Shown here: one piece after another, positions 50,013 through 60,325 of the stretch | Layout: each line of letters begins with the position of its first letter | How positions within the stretch are numbered: position 1 is the stretch's first letter | Source of the DNA: Alkanindiges hydrocarboniclasticus | GTDB lineage: Bacteria > Pseudomonadota > Gammaproteobacteria > Pseudomonadales > Moraxellaceae | Reading direction: 5' to 3' | NCBI RefSeq assembly: GCF_001982605.1 | Contig: NZ_MLCN01000023.1 | Span: forward strand, 124,001 to 188,000 | Length of the DNA: 64,000 nucleotides | Translations under genes and position numbers: made by a program | The notes under the pieces: generated by a model | The model's input: only the letters and a program-made list of their open reading frames with translations | Databases searched by the model: none | What the model was told of the DNA's origin: nothing

Positions 50013-51287
50013 ATGAAAATACATGTGTATGGCGATAACCTGTGCGCGCTGGTTAGTGCAGCCCTGTTTGCCTCTGTAGGCCATGATATCTGGCTTTGCT
50101 TGCCGGAAGGTCGGGTCAAGCAAACACTGGATGCTGATGGAGAAGCTTATCCGGAACCACGTTTGCAGGGTTTACTGGACCAGCAGCGCAAAGAACAGCG
50201 GCTGGTCTATACAGATTTAAATGAACCCGTGCCTGATGATCTGGATGCTGTATTTTTGGCTTTCGCACCCAAAGACTTTGCACTGGCAGAACAGATTGTT
50301 AAAAATCTGGGAACGCATCAGCAGCAGTTACTGGTCATTAATCAGTCTACATTTGCCGTAGGTTGTTCCACTCATCTGGCCAGCCATCTATCACCACTAC
50401 AAAGTCTGGTTTATGTGCCTGACTTTATTCAGGAGGGGATGGCCATTGATAGTATAGCGCGTCCCAACAAGATTATTTTGGGCATGGATGACCCTCGTGC
50501 TGAAAACCAGATCCGTGAAATTTTCAGGCCTTTTAACCGCTTAAAAGATCATTTTCTTAAAATGTCATTGCGTGAGGCAGAATTTACCAAGCTGGCGGTG
50601 TCTGGCATGCTGGCAACACGCATTAGTTTTATGAATGATTTATCCAATGTGGCTGACGCGCTTGGGGTGGATATTGAGCAAGTGCGTGTGGGAATGGGAA
50701 GTGACAAACGTATTGGTGAAGCCTACCTGTATCCGGGTTGTGGTTTTGGCGGTCAAAGTTTTTCTGAGGATGTTATGAACCTGGCCCAGACCGTATCGGG
50801 CGTAGGGATTAAAAGTAAGCTTTTACAACAAGTGCTACAAATTAATGAAGACCAGAAAGAAGTGTTATTTAGGAAATTATGGCGCTACTTTGATTGCAAC
50901 CTGAGTCACAAGACTATTGGCATCTGGGGCGCAGCTTATAAACCCAATACCAACAAGATTGATAATGCACCTACCTTAAAAATTCTTGAAGCTTTATGGG
51001 CGCAGGGTGTGACGGTCAAATTGCATGATCCGGTTGCACTGGAAAAAATTGCACAGTATTACGGCCAGCATGACCAGTTGATTCTGTGTCAGACCCAGTA
51101 TGAAGCGGCAACCGACGTAGACGCGCTAATGCTGGTCACAGAGTGGAAGCAGTACTGGAATCCCAATTTTCGGCGTTTAAAACAGTCTATGAACCATCCC
51201 CTGATTCTGGATGGGCGCAATATCTATAACCCTTATTATTTAAAAGATATGGGCTTTGAATATATTGGCATTGGAAGAGGAATATAA
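50013..51287 (+). CDS. ugd: Divergent UDP-glucose/GDP-mannose dehydrogenase family protein (Ugd)
   Basis: This 424-residue protein has the three-domain layout and operon position of UDP-glucose 6-dehydrogenase. Several canonical residues are changed. The NAD motif is degenerate ([16 protein letters not shown] rather than GxGYVGL). The active-site segment reads [12 protein letters not shown] where the family has GFGGSCFPKD, so the catalytic Cys is Ser249 and a Cys lies at 243. AEFTK (K193) is kept, but the following Asn is Ser197. I recall similar sequences in Acinetobacter capsule loci, so this is probably a lineage-specific form rather than a decayed gene. UDP-glucuronate synthesis is likely but not assured. 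Confidence 0.85.
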   Translation: MKIHVYGDNLCALVSAALFASVGHDIWLCLPEGRVKQTLDADGEAYPEPRLQGLLDQQRKEQRLVYTDLNEPVPDDLDAVFLAFAPKDFALAEQIVKNLGTHQQQLLVINQSTFAVGCSTHLASHLSPLQSLVYVPDFIQEGMAIDSIARPNKIILGMDDPRAENQIREIFRPFNRLKDHFLKMSLREAEFTKLAVSGMLATRISFMNDLSNVADALGVDIEQVRVGMGSDKRIGEAYLYPGCGFGGQSFSEDVMNLAQTVSGVGIKSKLLQQVLQINEDQKEVLFRKLWRYFDCNLSHKTIGIWGAAYKPNTNKIDNAPTLKILEALWAQGVTVKLHDPVALEKIAQYYGQHDQLILCQTQYEAATDVDALMLVTEWKQYWNPNFRRLKQSMNHPLILDGRNIYNPYYLKDMGFEYIGIGRGI

Positions 51288-51288
51288 T

Positions 51289-52950
51289 ATGCAGGTTGAC
51301 CATTCACTTCCACCGTATGAGCAACTCAAAAAGCATGCTGAATTTTCCAAAACAGTGCATTTAAAAGACTTATTTATACAAGACCCAGCACGTTTTGATC
51401 ACTTTAAACTGGAAATAGGGCCTTTGCTATTTGACTATAGCAAACAGCGGGTTACTCGCGATATTCTGGATTCACTGAACCAGTTTGCTGATGCTGCCCA
51501 GTTGTGCCAATGGATTGAAAAATTATTTCACGGGGATAGCGTTAACAATACTGAAAACCGTGCGGCCATGCACTGGGCTTTGCGTGTTCCCAACCGGTTA
51601 GGTGCAGAACAAGAGCAGTCAGCTCCCGCACTGGATGATGATATTTTGCAGGCGATTCATAAACAGATTGACCATATGGGTTTTCTGGTGGATCAGTTGC
51701 ACCGTGGCCAGTACCGGGGATGTACAGGTGAAGTCATTACCGATGTTGTGAATATTGGCGTCGGCGGTTCAGACCTTGGACCCCTGATGGTAAGTCGTGC
51801 GCTGGAAGATTATCGCATTCAAACCCCACAGAATTTGCAGGTTCATTTTGTATCTTCAATGGATGGGAGTCAGGTTTCCCATGTATTGCATGAGCTACGG
51901 CCAGAAACCACACTCTTTATTATTTCTTCCAAATCCTTTACCACTGTGGATACGCTTTATAACGCAGAAACTGCCCGAACGTGGCTAGAGCGTAAGCTGG
52001 GCCGTAATTCACGGGTAGACCGCTGCCATTTTATCGGGGTTTCTACCAGTAAGGAAAAAATGACTGAATGGGGCATTTACCCTGAACACCAGCTAGGAAT
52101 GTGGGACTGGGTTGGTGGCCGTTTTTCATTATGGTCAGCCATTGGAATGCCGATTGCCCTGACTATTGGTATTGAGGGCTTTAAGCAGTTGCTGGCCGGT
52201 GCGCATTTTATGGACCAGCATTTTCAGCAGGCACCGTGGTCTGAAAACCTGCCCGTGCTAATGGGCTTGATTGGGATATGGAACACCAATTTTCTGAATA
52301 TTAAAACCCAAGCCATTTTGCCATACGACGGGCGGCTGGAGTATCTGGCAGATTATTTGCAGCAACTGGAAATGGAGTCTAATGGCAAATCAGTAACCCG
52401 TGATGGCGAGCGGGTAAAACTGGGAACCTGTCCAATTATATGGGGTAATGTCGGGCCAAATGCCCAGCATGCCTTTTACCAGCTTTTGCATCAGGGCACT
52501 GAACCGATTACCTGTGATTTTATTGCACCAGCTTTGCGCTATCATGCCCGTGAAAAGCTGCATGCTGAAGCTGCCCATGAATTACAGGCCCAGCATCAAC
52601 TGGCGCTGGCCAACTGTCTGGCACAGTCACGCCTGCTGGCTCTGGGTGAAGGTGCACTAGATGAACGCTACAATGACTTGCCGGTGTATAAACGCTACTA
52701 TGGCAATCAGTCCAGCTCTACCATTTTATTGCATGAATTAAACTCATTTAGTCTGGGTGCACTGCTGGCAGCCTATGAGCATAAGGTTTTTGTGCAGTCG
52801 GTAATCTGGGGAATTAATCCATTTGACCAGTGGGGCGTAGAGATGGGCAAGGAAATTGCCAAGGAACTATTACCTGCATTACAGGGTGAACAAGCCAGCA
52901 AGCAATTTGATTCTTCGACAGAAGGGCTATTGCGCTTTATTTTGCAGTAG
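51289..52950 (+). CDS. pgi: Glucose-6-phosphate isomerase
   Basis: This 553-residue enzyme interconverts glucose-6-phosphate and fructose-6-phosphate. It contains [19 protein letters not shown], the signature [21 protein letters not shown]-equivalent region [10 protein letters not shown] and the C-terminal [16 protein letters not shown] 51289 with GAGGA just upstream is the start; the longer frame overlaps ugd. It supplies hexose phosphate to the neighbouring sugar-nucleotide genes. Confidence 0.96.
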   Translation: MQVDHSLPPYEQLKKHAEFSKTVHLKDLFIQDPARFDHFKLEIGPLLFDYSKQRVTRDILDSLNQFADAAQLCQWIEKLFHGDSVNNTENRAAMHWALRVPNRLGAEQEQSAPALDDDILQAIHKQIDHMGFLVDQLHRGQYRGCTGEVITDVVNIGVGGSDLGPLMVSRALEDYRIQTPQNLQVHFVSSMDGSQVSHVLHELRPETTLFIISSKSFTTVDTLYNAETARTWLERKLGRNSRVDRCHFIGVSTSKEKMTEWGIYPEHQLGMWDWVGGRFSLWSAIGMPIALTIGIEGFKQLLAGAHFMDQHFQQAPWSENLPVLMGLIGIWNTNFLNIKTQAILPYDGRLEYLADYLQQLEMESNGKSVTRDGERVKLGTCPIIWGNVGPNAQHAFYQLLHQGTEPITCDFIAPALRYHAREKLHAEAAHELQAQHQLALANCLAQSRLLALGEGALDERYNDLPVYKRYYGNQSSSTILLHELNSFSLGALLAAYEHKVFVQSVIWGINPFDQWGVEMGKEIAKELLPALQGEQASKQFDSSTEGLLRFILQ

Positions 52951-53006
52951 GCCTGTGCAGTACAGTTATTGTGCAGTTATAGAAAAAATTTAATGATAAT
53001 ATTTTT

Positions 53007-53047
53007 GCGTTTTATCCGTTGCATAATTCAGGATAAAACGCTTTTTT
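53007..53047 (+). terminator. Strong terminator of the galU-ugd-pgi unit
   Basis: An 11-bp perfect stem, GCGTTTTATCC / GGATAAAACGC, is followed by six Ts, 57 nt after the pgi stop. Confidence 0.88.
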
Positions 53048-53068
53048 AATTATTAAAAGGAAAACAAC

Positions 53069-53929
53069 ATGACAAAACTATTATTGCTATGCAGCGTACT
53101 ATTCATAGGGTGTATTCAATCCAGCTATGCTCAAAATCAACAGAAATTTATAGAAACAGTAGAATTAAACCGGAAAACCAATTCACTGGAATTTAAGGAT
53201 ATTTTAAAAAATATTTATGCCCAACAGATAGGAGACACCCAGCAATATGCTAGTGATGAAGATTTTAAATCTTATCCAAAAACTGTATTTTATGATGCGG
53301 CCGCCCAAGAGCAGCAGTTGGTGCTCATGCATCCAGTGGTTGTCTACAAAAATGCCAACAATGAAATTCGTTATTTTGTATTGATGGAAAAACTGTCTTA
53401 TTCCAATGGTTATCTGGAAACATGCAGAGCCTGTAGCGCTAAGGCAGACTTCTTGATCTTTAAAAAGCAGGATAATGGTAGTTTTTATCTGCTCAACTAT
53501 CAGTTAAATGCAGATGATTTACCGGGCGGGGCGGGGCGTTTAAAACTGGATTTAAAACAAATTAAGCAGCATTTACAGCCAATGGGCAAAGACCTGATCG
53601 GTAGTTATTTTGTTGGCCATTATACCGGTGCTGGCGGAGAGGCAGGCTCTGAATGGTACAATCTGTTCCTACCGGATCAAGGCAAAATTCAGGTGGTGGA
53701 TATTGGGCTGGCAGGCAATGACAGTAGATCCTTTTATGCAGATCGGCCTGAATACAGTTCTGTAACAACCTCTACATTAAACGTGATGGCCAATGGCCAG
53801 GTTTATTATCCCATCGAAGTCAGTTATAAGACCCTGAATGGCGGCAAGAAAAAGTCAGACTTTGAAAAAAGCCGCTTTATATTTAATCCTAAAGCCAATG
53901 CTTATATTGAGCAAAAGATCAAAAGGTAA
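53069..53929 (+). CDS. Exported protein of unknown function
   Basis: This 286-residue protein has a signal peptide ending near QSSYAQ, so it is probably periplasmic; the Cys in LFIGC also allows a lipoprotein. The mature part has a CRACSAK cysteine pair and a regular beta-rich pattern (FVLMEKLSYSNGYLE, DLIGSYFVGHYTGAGGEAGS). No family is recognised. It stands between two terminators as its own unit. A TAAAAGGAAAA ribosome binding site precedes ATG 53069. Confidence 0.7.
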   Translation: MTKLLLLCSVLFIGCIQSSYAQNQQKFIETVELNRKTNSLEFKDILKNIYAQQIGDTQQYASDEDFKSYPKTVFYDAAAQEQQLVLMHPVVVYKNANNEIRYFVLMEKLSYSNGYLETCRACSAKADFLIFKKQDNGSFYLLNYQLNADDLPGGAGRLKLDLKQIKQHLQPMGKDLIGSYFVGHYTGAGGEAGSEWYNLFLPDQGKIQVVDIGLAGNDSRSFYADRPEYSSVTTSTLNVMANGQVYYPIEVSYKTLNGGKKKSDFEKSRFIFNPKANAYIEQKIKR

Positions 53930-53945
53930 AAGCCATACTATACTG

Positions 53946-53967
53946 ACTCCCCTTTATGAAGGGGAGT
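53946..53967. terminator. Hairpin between convergent genes
   Basis: ACTCCCC / GGGGAGT forms a 7-bp stem with an 8-nt loop between the exported-protein gene and pgm. The T tract is weak on both strands. Confidence 0.5.
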
Positions 53968-53991
53968 TGTTATGGCAGGGATGTTCAAAAA

Positions 53992-55374
53992 TCAAATATT
54001 TTTATTTTCAATAAGGCGAGTCAGCAAGTCAACATATTGCTCAACAGCATTATTTTCCAGCCAGCCTTTGCTTTCAATATTCAAACGTAATAGCGGCTCG
54101 GTGTTGGAAGCGCGTAAGTTAAAGCGCCACTTGCCAAAATCAAGGCTAATGCCATCGGTGGTATCCATGACAGGCTGTTGCGGCGCAAAATAATCCAGTA
54201 CACGCTGGATGGTGGCTTTACTGTCATCTACCACAAAATTGATTTCACCACTGCAGGGAAACTTGGCAATCCGTTCGTTGACCAGTTCAGATAATGGCTT
54301 GCCAGTCTGTGATAATAGTTCAATCACCAAAAGCCATGGAATCATGCCGCTATCGCAATAGGCAAAATCACGAAAATAGTGATGCGCACTCATCTCGCCG
54401 CCATAAATCGCATTGTCCTTGCGCATTTGTTCCTTAATAAAGGCATGACCACATTTGGACTGAATGACTTCACCATTGTTTTGCTCCACCATATCAATGG
54501 TATTCCAGGTCAGGCGCGGGTCATGGATAATTTTCTCACCCGGAGATTTAAGTAAAAATGCCTGAGCCAGTAAACCCACAATATAATAGCCTTCAATAAA
54601 CTGGCCAGTTTCGTCGAACAAAAAGCAGCGGTCAAAGTCACCATCCCAGGCAATACCTAGGTCAGCCTGATGTGCCAGTACGGCATCACGGGTGGCTGCA
54701 CGGTTTTCCGGTAAGAGTGGGTTAGGAATGCCATTGGGGAAATTGCCATTGGCGTCATGGTGCACCTTGATAAATTCAACAGGAACATGACGTTGTATAA
54801 ATTGTTGCTCTATGGCATCAATCACATGGCCCGCCGCGCCATTGCCAGCATTGACCACCAGCTTGAGCGGTTTGATCTGACTTAAATCAATATAGGTAAG
54901 CAGGTGGTCTACAAATTCATTTAAAATGGATTTTTGCGTTATGGTGCCTTTTTGGGTACCTTCTACAAAATCCTGACTCATCGCCAGTGCCTGAATTTCC
55001 TTTAAACCGCTATCTGCGCTGATAGGATAAGCATTTTCGCGTACCAGCTTCATGCCGTTATAATCCATGGGATTATGGCTGGCGGTGACTTCTATGCCGC
55101 CCTGTACATCAAGGTGGAATGCTGCAAAATAAACTTCTTCGGTTCCAGTCATGCCAAGGTCAATCACATCAACACCTGCATCCATCAGGCCACGTGCTGT
55201 AGCCTGTTTCAGCCCTTCACTCGTGAGGCGAATATCGCTACCGACCACTACAGTTTTAGGCTGGTAAATTTGTCCGTAAGCGCGACCAATACGGTAAGCA
55301 ATATCTTCATTAAGTTCTGTGCCAAGGCGGCCGCGAATGTCATAAGCTTTAAAGCAGGTTAAAGGTGCAGTCAT
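53992..55374 (-). CDS. pgm: Phosphomannomutase/phosphoglucomutase
   Basis: This 460-residue alpha-D-phosphohexomutase isomerises hexose 1- and 6-phosphates. The catalytic serine S99 lies in [11 protein letters not shown], the Mg-binding loop is WDGDFDRC (243-250), and the sugar-binding loop is [10 protein letters not shown]. The C-terminal phosphate loop is [12 protein letters not shown]. The opposite orientation relative to galU-ugd-pgi is the same as for pgm in Acinetobacter capsule loci. Confidence 0.95.
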   Translation of the reverse strand: MTAPLTCFKAYDIRGRLGTELNEDIAYRIGRAYGQIYQPKTVVVGSDIRLTSEGLKQATARGLMDAGVDVIDLGMTGTEEVYFAAFHLDVQGGIEVTASHNPMDYNGMKLVRENAYPISADSGLKEIQALAMSQDFVEGTQKGTITQKSILNEFVDHLLTYIDLSQIKPLKLVVNAGNGAAGHVIDAIEQQFIQRHVPVEFIKVHHDANGNFPNGIPNPLLPENRAATRDAVLAHQADLGIAWDGDFDRCFLFDETGQFIEGYYIVGLLAQAFLLKSPGEKIIHDPRLTWNTIDMVEQNNGEVIQSKCGHAFIKEQMRKDNAIYGGEMSAHHYFRDFAYCDSGMIPWLLVIELLSQTGKPLSELVNERIAKFPCSGEINFVVDDSKATIQRVLDYFAPQQPVMDTTDGISLDFGKWRFNLRASNTEPLLRLNIESKGWLENNAVEQYVDLLTRLIENKNI

Positions 55375-55450
55375 GGTTATTTAACGTCATGGTCAATCAT
55401 CATGTCTCAAGTTTAGCGCAAACATGATTAAGATTTTGATTAATTTTAAG

Positions 55451-56332
55451 TTAATTTTTTTGAGGCTTTTTATAAACCTTAGACTGGTTTTGCATTTGCT
55501 TAAACCGTTTGTAGCCCCACATGTATTGCGCTGGTGCCCGGGAAATCATGCGTTCAATTTCGTGATTTAAGGTATTAACGGATATCTGTAAATCCTGATC
55601 CAGAACCTGGCGATCCAGCAGCTCACAGATAATATCGAAACCCGATAGATCCGGACGGCGAATACAGCTTAGGCCCAGTACAATGCATTGGGTTTTTTGG
55701 GCCAGCTTGGATACTAGTGTTGTGGTTAAAACTGACTGACCAAAAAATGGTGCATAAATACCACCAGAATGGTCGGGCACATGATCCGGCAAAATGGCGG
55801 TAAACCCCCCTTTTTTAAGGGCCTTAAAAATGGCGCGTACCCCGGAATCATTGGTGGGTACTAGTGTGGCGTTCAGGCGCTGGCGTGCTTCCAGCATGAA
55901 GCGGTCTACACCGGCATCCTTACTGGGCTTGTACATAATAACCGGACTGGCATACTGGTTTAGCCAGGCATTCATCAGCTCCCATGTGCCAAAATGCGGG
56001 ACTACGGCAATCACGCCATTCGGGTTTTTCAGGGCTTGTACTAGTAGTTCTGTGCCAGTAATGCTGCGGATTTGTGCCAGACTATAATCGGTAGGCATGC
56101 CCCAGCTTTTAATGGATTCAGCAGCTGTCAGGCACTGGCTATAAATGCTGGCCTGTTCCAGTTGCAGGCGCTGCTGCTGGCTTAATTGCGGATAAGCCAG
56201 TGTCAGGTTAACGCGTACCACCCAGCGCATGCCAGCATAGGGCATGAATATAATCAGCATGGCAATCCAGCGCGCAAAATAGTGCAGGGTAGACAGCGGC
56301 AAACGCGCAAGAATTTTCAGTAAAAAATACAT
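55451..56332 (-). CDS. Lipid A biosynthesis-type acyltransferase (LpxL/HtrB family)
   Basis: This 293-residue membrane-associated acyltransferase has the HX4E motif in VPHFGTWELMN (H113, E118), an N-terminal hydrophobic anchor, and GGFTAILPDHVPDHSGG in the catalytic domain. The family adds secondary fatty acids to lipid A. Which acyl position is served cannot be told. Location in the ilvE-aspS interval fits lipooligosaccharide synthesis. Confidence 0.87.
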   Translation of the reverse strand: MYFLLKILARLPLSTLHYFARWIAMLIIFMPYAGMRWVVRVNLTLAYPQLSQQQRLQLEQASIYSQCLTAAESIKSWGMPTDYSLAQIRSITGTELLVQALKNPNGVIAVVPHFGTWELMNAWLNQYASPVIMYKPSKDAGVDRFMLEARQRLNATLVPTNDSGVRAIFKALKKGGFTAILPDHVPDHSGGIYAPFFGQSVLTTTLVSKLAQKTQCIVLGLSCIRRPDLSGFDIICELLDRQVLDQDLQISVNTLNHEIERMISRAPAQYMWGYKRFKQMQNQSKVYKKPQKN

Positions 56333-56360
56333 GGCCGGGCTTCAGGAATTTAGCAATAAT

Positions 56361-56759
56361 TTAGTTATTACTGAGTACTACCCAGCCACGGTCGTGTTTT
56401 ACCACGGTCATCTCACCATTTTGTGTGCTTGCTCCAACAATCGGCAAGTCCAGCTTGACCTGAATATTACAGCGATACTGATTTTGCAGAACTGATTTTT
56501 GCTGGCTCTGATCTTGCTGATGAGAATTTTGTTGATCCGCAGACTGGTCGGGTTGTTCACATGATAGTTTTTTAAAGTCCTGAAGACCAATTTTCATGCG
56601 GTCACCGCCAATTCTTACCGCCATTTGATTGGCTTCTGCCAGTGACTCCTCATAAGCCTGACGCAGTTCCTGCTCATTAGGTTCACGGGAGCAGCCGGCC
56701 AGTAACACGACAGTGGTTAAACTTATTATTGTTAAAAAAAGACGCATGCGTGTATCCAT
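56361..56759 (-). CDS. Small lipoprotein with Gln/Ser-rich linker
   Basis: This 132-residue protein has a lipobox VLLAGC. The mature part starts with a short helical segment, then a Gln/Ser/Asp-rich insert (about residues 68-90), and a C-terminal segment EMTVVKHDRGWVVLSNN. No family was recognised. The start could also be ATG 56747. It lies 28 nt upstream of the acyltransferase on the same strand and may be co-transcribed. Confidence 0.65.
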   Translation of the reverse strand: MDTRMRLFLTIISLTTVVLLAGCSREPNEQELRQAYEESLAEANQMAVRIGGDRMKIGLQDFKKLSCEQPDQSADQQNSHQQDQSQQKSVLQNQYRCNIQVKLDLPIVGASTQNGEMTVVKHDRGWVVLSNN

Positions 56760-56828
56760 CCCAAGAGTTAGACTAGTTTACTCAATTCTATTTTGTGCTT
56801 AAACCAAAAACTGACATAAGGTACAGCC

Positions 56829-57665
56829 ATGAAGCATAATTACAAAACCCTTAGCCCTGTTAAAGATAAAATTAAATTCCTGTGCTTTGTGGCCGGATTA
56901 ATGCTATCTGGCCTGCCAAGCAGTTATGCTATTGAGATGCAGACTTTAGCAATTGCCCATACACAGGCTGTAGTGGTGACTGTAGATATAAAGCGCGATA
57001 ACTTACAACTGTTTTTAAAGGACGCAAAAGGAAACCTGTATCAGTCTTTTGCGGCTATTAACCAGCAACTGGCAACGCAGCAGCCAGTCAAACAACGGCC
57101 CTCGCAACAGCACCCATCGCAGCAACTGATATTTGCCATGAATGCCGGCATGTTTCACTCCAGCTATTTACCGGTAGGCTTGTATATTGAGCAAGGCCGC
57201 AAGTTATATCCATTAAATACCGCAATGGGCAGCGGCAACTTTTTTATGCAGCCCAATGGAGTATTTTTACTGAGCGCGCAAGGCGTACAGGTATTAAGCA
57301 CTGCCGATTTTCAGTCTAAAGCGCCTGCCCATATCCGGCTTGCCACCCAGTCCGGGCCACTGCTGGTGTACAACGGTAAAATTAATAGCCAGTTTAGCCC
57401 AGCCTCGGCATCACGGTTTATCCGGAATGCAGTGGGGGTAAAGCAGCCCGGCACAGCGGTATTTGTGATTAGCGAACAGCCGGTCAGTTTTTATGAGCTG
57501 GCTGATTTCTTCAAAAATACGCTTAAAATCAACAATGCATTATATCTGGACGGCACTATTTCCAGCCTGTACTTGCCAGCTTTAAAGCGCCATGACCGAC
57601 TGCACTTTTTGGGGCCAATCATTGGCGTGATACAACCTGTAAAGCGGCACAGTTTAGCTAAATGA
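56829..57665 (+). CDS. Phosphodiester glycosidase (NAGPA/DUF2233) family protein
   Basis: This 278-residue exported protein has a signal peptide ending near PSSYA. Family landmarks are FAMNAGMFHSSYLPVGLYIE, GSGNFFMQPNGVFLL, LATQSGPLLVYNG and ALYLDGTISSLYLP. The family hydrolyses glycosidic bonds beside phosphate in the few studied members; the bacterial substrate here is unknown. A Gln-rich insert lies near residues 80-98. Confidence 0.83.
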   Translation: MKHNYKTLSPVKDKIKFLCFVAGLMLSGLPSSYAIEMQTLAIAHTQAVVVTVDIKRDNLQLFLKDAKGNLYQSFAAINQQLATQQPVKQRPSQQHPSQQLIFAMNAGMFHSSYLPVGLYIEQGRKLYPLNTAMGSGNFFMQPNGVFLLSAQGVQVLSTADFQSKAPAHIRLATQSGPLLVYNGKINSQFSPASASRFIRNAVGVKQPGTAVFVISEQPVSFYELADFFKNTLKINNALYLDGTISSLYLPALKRHDRLHFLGPIIGVIQPVKRHSLAK

Positions 57666-57735
57666 GCAGTGGCTATTTATGGCGCTGGTTGCTTGTCTGG
57701 AGCGCTGATAACTGAAAGACGTATCAATTGATGCC

Positions 57736-57960
57736 TTATGAATCGTAGTTATCAGGGTTACCCTTAACCACCATATACAGCAGGGCAAGCAAGATCAGGG
57801 TGGCACAAAAGATACCGCTTAAGGTATAAGTGGCCGCGCGCTGCGAATAATTTAAGTCCAGCCACTGCTGATGTACTGCTGTCTGGAGCAGAACGCACTG
57901 AAGCACAGCAAATCCAATAATTAACCAGCCATTTCGTTTAACTTCAGGACGCATTGCCAT
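57736..57960 (-). CDS. Small two-helix membrane protein
   Basis: This 74-residue protein has two hydrophobic segments (about 11-30 and 44-66) separated by a short polar loop. No family is recognised. The ribosome binding site is weak. It is convergent with the glycosidase gene. Confidence 0.5.
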   Translation of the reverse strand: MAMRPEVKRNGWLIIGFAVLQCVLLQTAVHQQWLDLNYSQRAATYTLSGIFCATLILLALLYMVVKGNPDNYDS

Positions 57961-58185
57961 AGCTTGTGCCTATTCAATAATAGAAATTATTCATGAGGGC
58001 AAATTGTCGCATGAAGCCTTAAGCAGGGCAACTTGAAAGCGTGTGTTATGCACAATTGAAAAAAATAATGAAAGCCGCAGGTTGCCAAAATTTAATAGGG
58101 ACTACTACCAAATTATGAAGCTGGTAAAAAATGGCACAATGAAAAGCATCGATAAGAAAAAGATTAGATATAAAAAACAGGCACT

Positions 58186-58213
58186 AAAAAAGCCCTCACC
58201 GGGAGAGCTTTTT
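58186..58213 (-). terminator. Terminator of aspS
   Basis: On the minus strand an A/T-flanked stem (AAAAAGC ... GCTTTTTT with inner CTC/GAG pairs and one mismatch) lies 33 nt after the aspS stop. Confidence 0.7.
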
Positions 58214-58245
58214 AGTATTACACCTGGCATCAATTAAGTGCAGGC

Positions 58246-60054
58246 TTAGGCCTGTTCAGCGTCAGCTTTTGGTTTTTCGCGCAGGCGGATACCTAGGTCA
58301 CGCAACTGATTGGCATCAACTGGCGCAGGCGCTTCGGTCAATGGGCATTCAGCGGTTTTGGTTTTTGGGAAGGCAATTACTTCACGGATGGAGCTGGCAC
58401 CTGTCATCAGCATCACCAGACGATCCAGACCGAAGGCCAGACCACCATGCGGCGGCGCACCGTATTTCAATGCGTCCAGCAGGAAGCTGAATTTATCTTC
58501 TGCTTCTTCATCAGAAATGCCCAATGCTTCAAATACAGCTTTTTGCATGTCCAGCGTATAAATACGCAAGCTGCCACCGCCAATTTCAGTACCGTTTAAG
58601 ACCATGTCATAGGCGACGGACAGGGCAGCACCCGGATTGCTCTTCATTTCCTCAACCGAGCCTTTTGGCAGGGTAAATGGATGGTGAACAGACGTCCATT
58701 TGCCATCATCAATTTCTTCAAACATCGGGAAATCAACCACCCACATTGGTGCCCACTCACAGGTTGAAAGACCAAGGTCATGGCCAATCTTCACCCGTAA
58801 TGCACCCATGGCATCATTAACGACTTTGGCTTTGTCAGCCCCAAAGAAAATCAGGTCGCCGGTCTGGGCTTCCAGACGCTCAACCAGAGCCACCAGCGTT
58901 TCATTGCTGATGTTTTTAATAATAGGCGATTGAAGGCCAGATTCCTGATCAACGCCATTGTTGATTTTCGATGCATCGTTTACCTTGATGTAGGCCAAAC
59001 CACGAGCGCCATAAATACCCACAAACTTGGTGTATTCCTCAATCTGGCCACGAGTCAGGCTACTGCCGTTTGGAATACGCAAGGCAGCTACACGGCCTTT
59101 GGCATCGTTGGCCGGGCCAGCAAATACCTTAAAGCCTTCACCTTTCATCAGGTCGGCCACGTCTACCAGTTTTAATGGAATACGCAAATCTGGCTTATCA
59201 GAGGCATAGTCACGCATGGCATCGGCATAGGTCATGCGCGGGAACTTGTCAAACTTCACACCCAGCATGGTGTCAAACAGCTCAACGGTCAGGCCTTCCA
59301 TCATCTGCATGATGTCTTCATCAGACATAAAGGAAGTTTCAACGTCGATCTGGGTAAATTCCGGCTGACGGTCAGCACGCAGGTCTTCGTCACGGAAGCA
59401 CTTGGCAATCTGGTAGTAACGGTCAAAACCAGCCACCATCAGCAATTGCTTAAACAACTGTGGTGATTGCGGCAGGGCAAAGAAGCTGCCGGGCTGGGTA
59501 CGGCTAGGCACCAGATAATCACGCGCACCTTCCGGTGTGGCACGGGTCAGGATTGGGGTTTCTACATCCAGAAAACCATTGCGGTCCATATAGTTACGGA
59601 TCAGGCTGGTGACCTTGGAGCGAAACACCATGCGTTCCTGCATTTCAGGGCGGCGCATATCCAGAAAGCGGTATTTGAGGCGATTTTCTTCGGACACATT
59701 GCTAAATTCATCATTCAGCGGGAATGGCGGGGTTTCAGAAACCGCCAAAGTTTCAATTTCCTTGGCCAGTACTTCAATCTGGCCACTGACCATATTGGCA
59801 TTTTCCGTGCCTGCATAACGCTTGCGGACTTTACCGCTAATTTTTAATACATATTCTGAGCGTGCGCGGTCAGCAGTTGCAAACGCTTCTGGCGTATCTG
59901 GATCAATAACGACCTGTACCAGACCTTCACGGTCACGCATATCAAGGAAAATAACACCACCATGATCGCGGCGACGGTGTACCCAGCCGCACAGGGTAAC
60001 AGTTTGATCCAGTTGGGCTTCAGTTAGAGAGCCACAGTAATGAGTTCGCATCAT
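58246..60054 (-). CDS. aspS: Aspartyl-tRNA synthetase
   Basis: This 602-residue class II synthetase charges tRNA-Asp. It has the N-terminal anticodon-binding OB fold ([20 protein letters not shown]), motif 2 ([18 protein letters not shown]), a bacterial GAD insert and motif 3 ([13 protein letters not shown]). The start may be the second ATG at 60051. In Acinetobacter this gene marks the far border of the outer-core locus. Confidence 0.97.
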   Translation of the reverse strand: MMRTHYCGSLTEAQLDQTVTLCGWVHRRRDHGGVIFLDMRDREGLVQVVIDPDTPEAFATADRARSEYVLKISGKVRKRYAGTENANMVSGQIEVLAKEIETLAVSETPPFPLNDEFSNVSEENRLKYRFLDMRRPEMQERMVFRSKVTSLIRNYMDRNGFLDVETPILTRATPEGARDYLVPSRTQPGSFFALPQSPQLFKQLLMVAGFDRYYQIAKCFRDEDLRADRQPEFTQIDVETSFMSDEDIMQMMEGLTVELFDTMLGVKFDKFPRMTYADAMRDYASDKPDLRIPLKLVDVADLMKGEGFKVFAGPANDAKGRVAALRIPNGSSLTRGQIEEYTKFVGIYGARGLAYIKVNDASKINNGVDQESGLQSPIIKNISNETLVALVERLEAQTGDLIFFGADKAKVVNDAMGALRVKIGHDLGLSTCEWAPMWVVDFPMFEEIDDGKWTSVHHPFTLPKGSVEEMKSNPGAALSVAYDMVLNGTEIGGGSLRIYTLDMQKAVFEALGISDEEAEDKFSFLLDALKYGAPPHGGLAFGLDRLVMLMTGASSIREVIAFPKTKTAECPLTEAPAPVDANQLRDLGIRLREKPKADAEQA

Positions 60055-60243
60055 GGCGCGTAGGGTCCACTAATTATCTAAAAATTTGAGCGCTTTTGGG
60101 GAACGCATGAAAACGGTCAATTATGCCTATATATGCCTATAGGCTCAAGACGCTTTTTTGCTTTTGAAATGAACGAGGGTGGAAGTGGCCCGCTTATGAA
60201 AAAATTAGTTGCTGAAAGTTTTAGTTGTTGAATGATTAAATAC

Positions 60244-60256
60244 GTTATAACATAAC
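60244..60256 (+). promoter_or_regulatory. Zur-like operator upstream of znuD
   Basis: GTTATAACATAAC is a GTTAT-3-ATAAC inverted repeat, 69 bases before the znuD start, and overlaps a possible -10 TATAAC (60246-60251). A copy differing only at the first base precedes rpmE2. It fits a zinc-uptake regulator site. Confidence 0.65.
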
Positions 60257-60325
60257 ATTATCATTTGGGTTCATGAAACACAGGCTTGATAGAAGTCAGG
60301 TTTTTGGGAAAAACAGGTCAATCTT

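Noticed and set aside
58043-58237. 64-codon plus-strand Lys-rich frame between the small membrane protein and aspS
   Set aside because: It reads through the aspS terminator hairpin and lacks a ribosome binding site; the Lys content follows from A-rich DNA.
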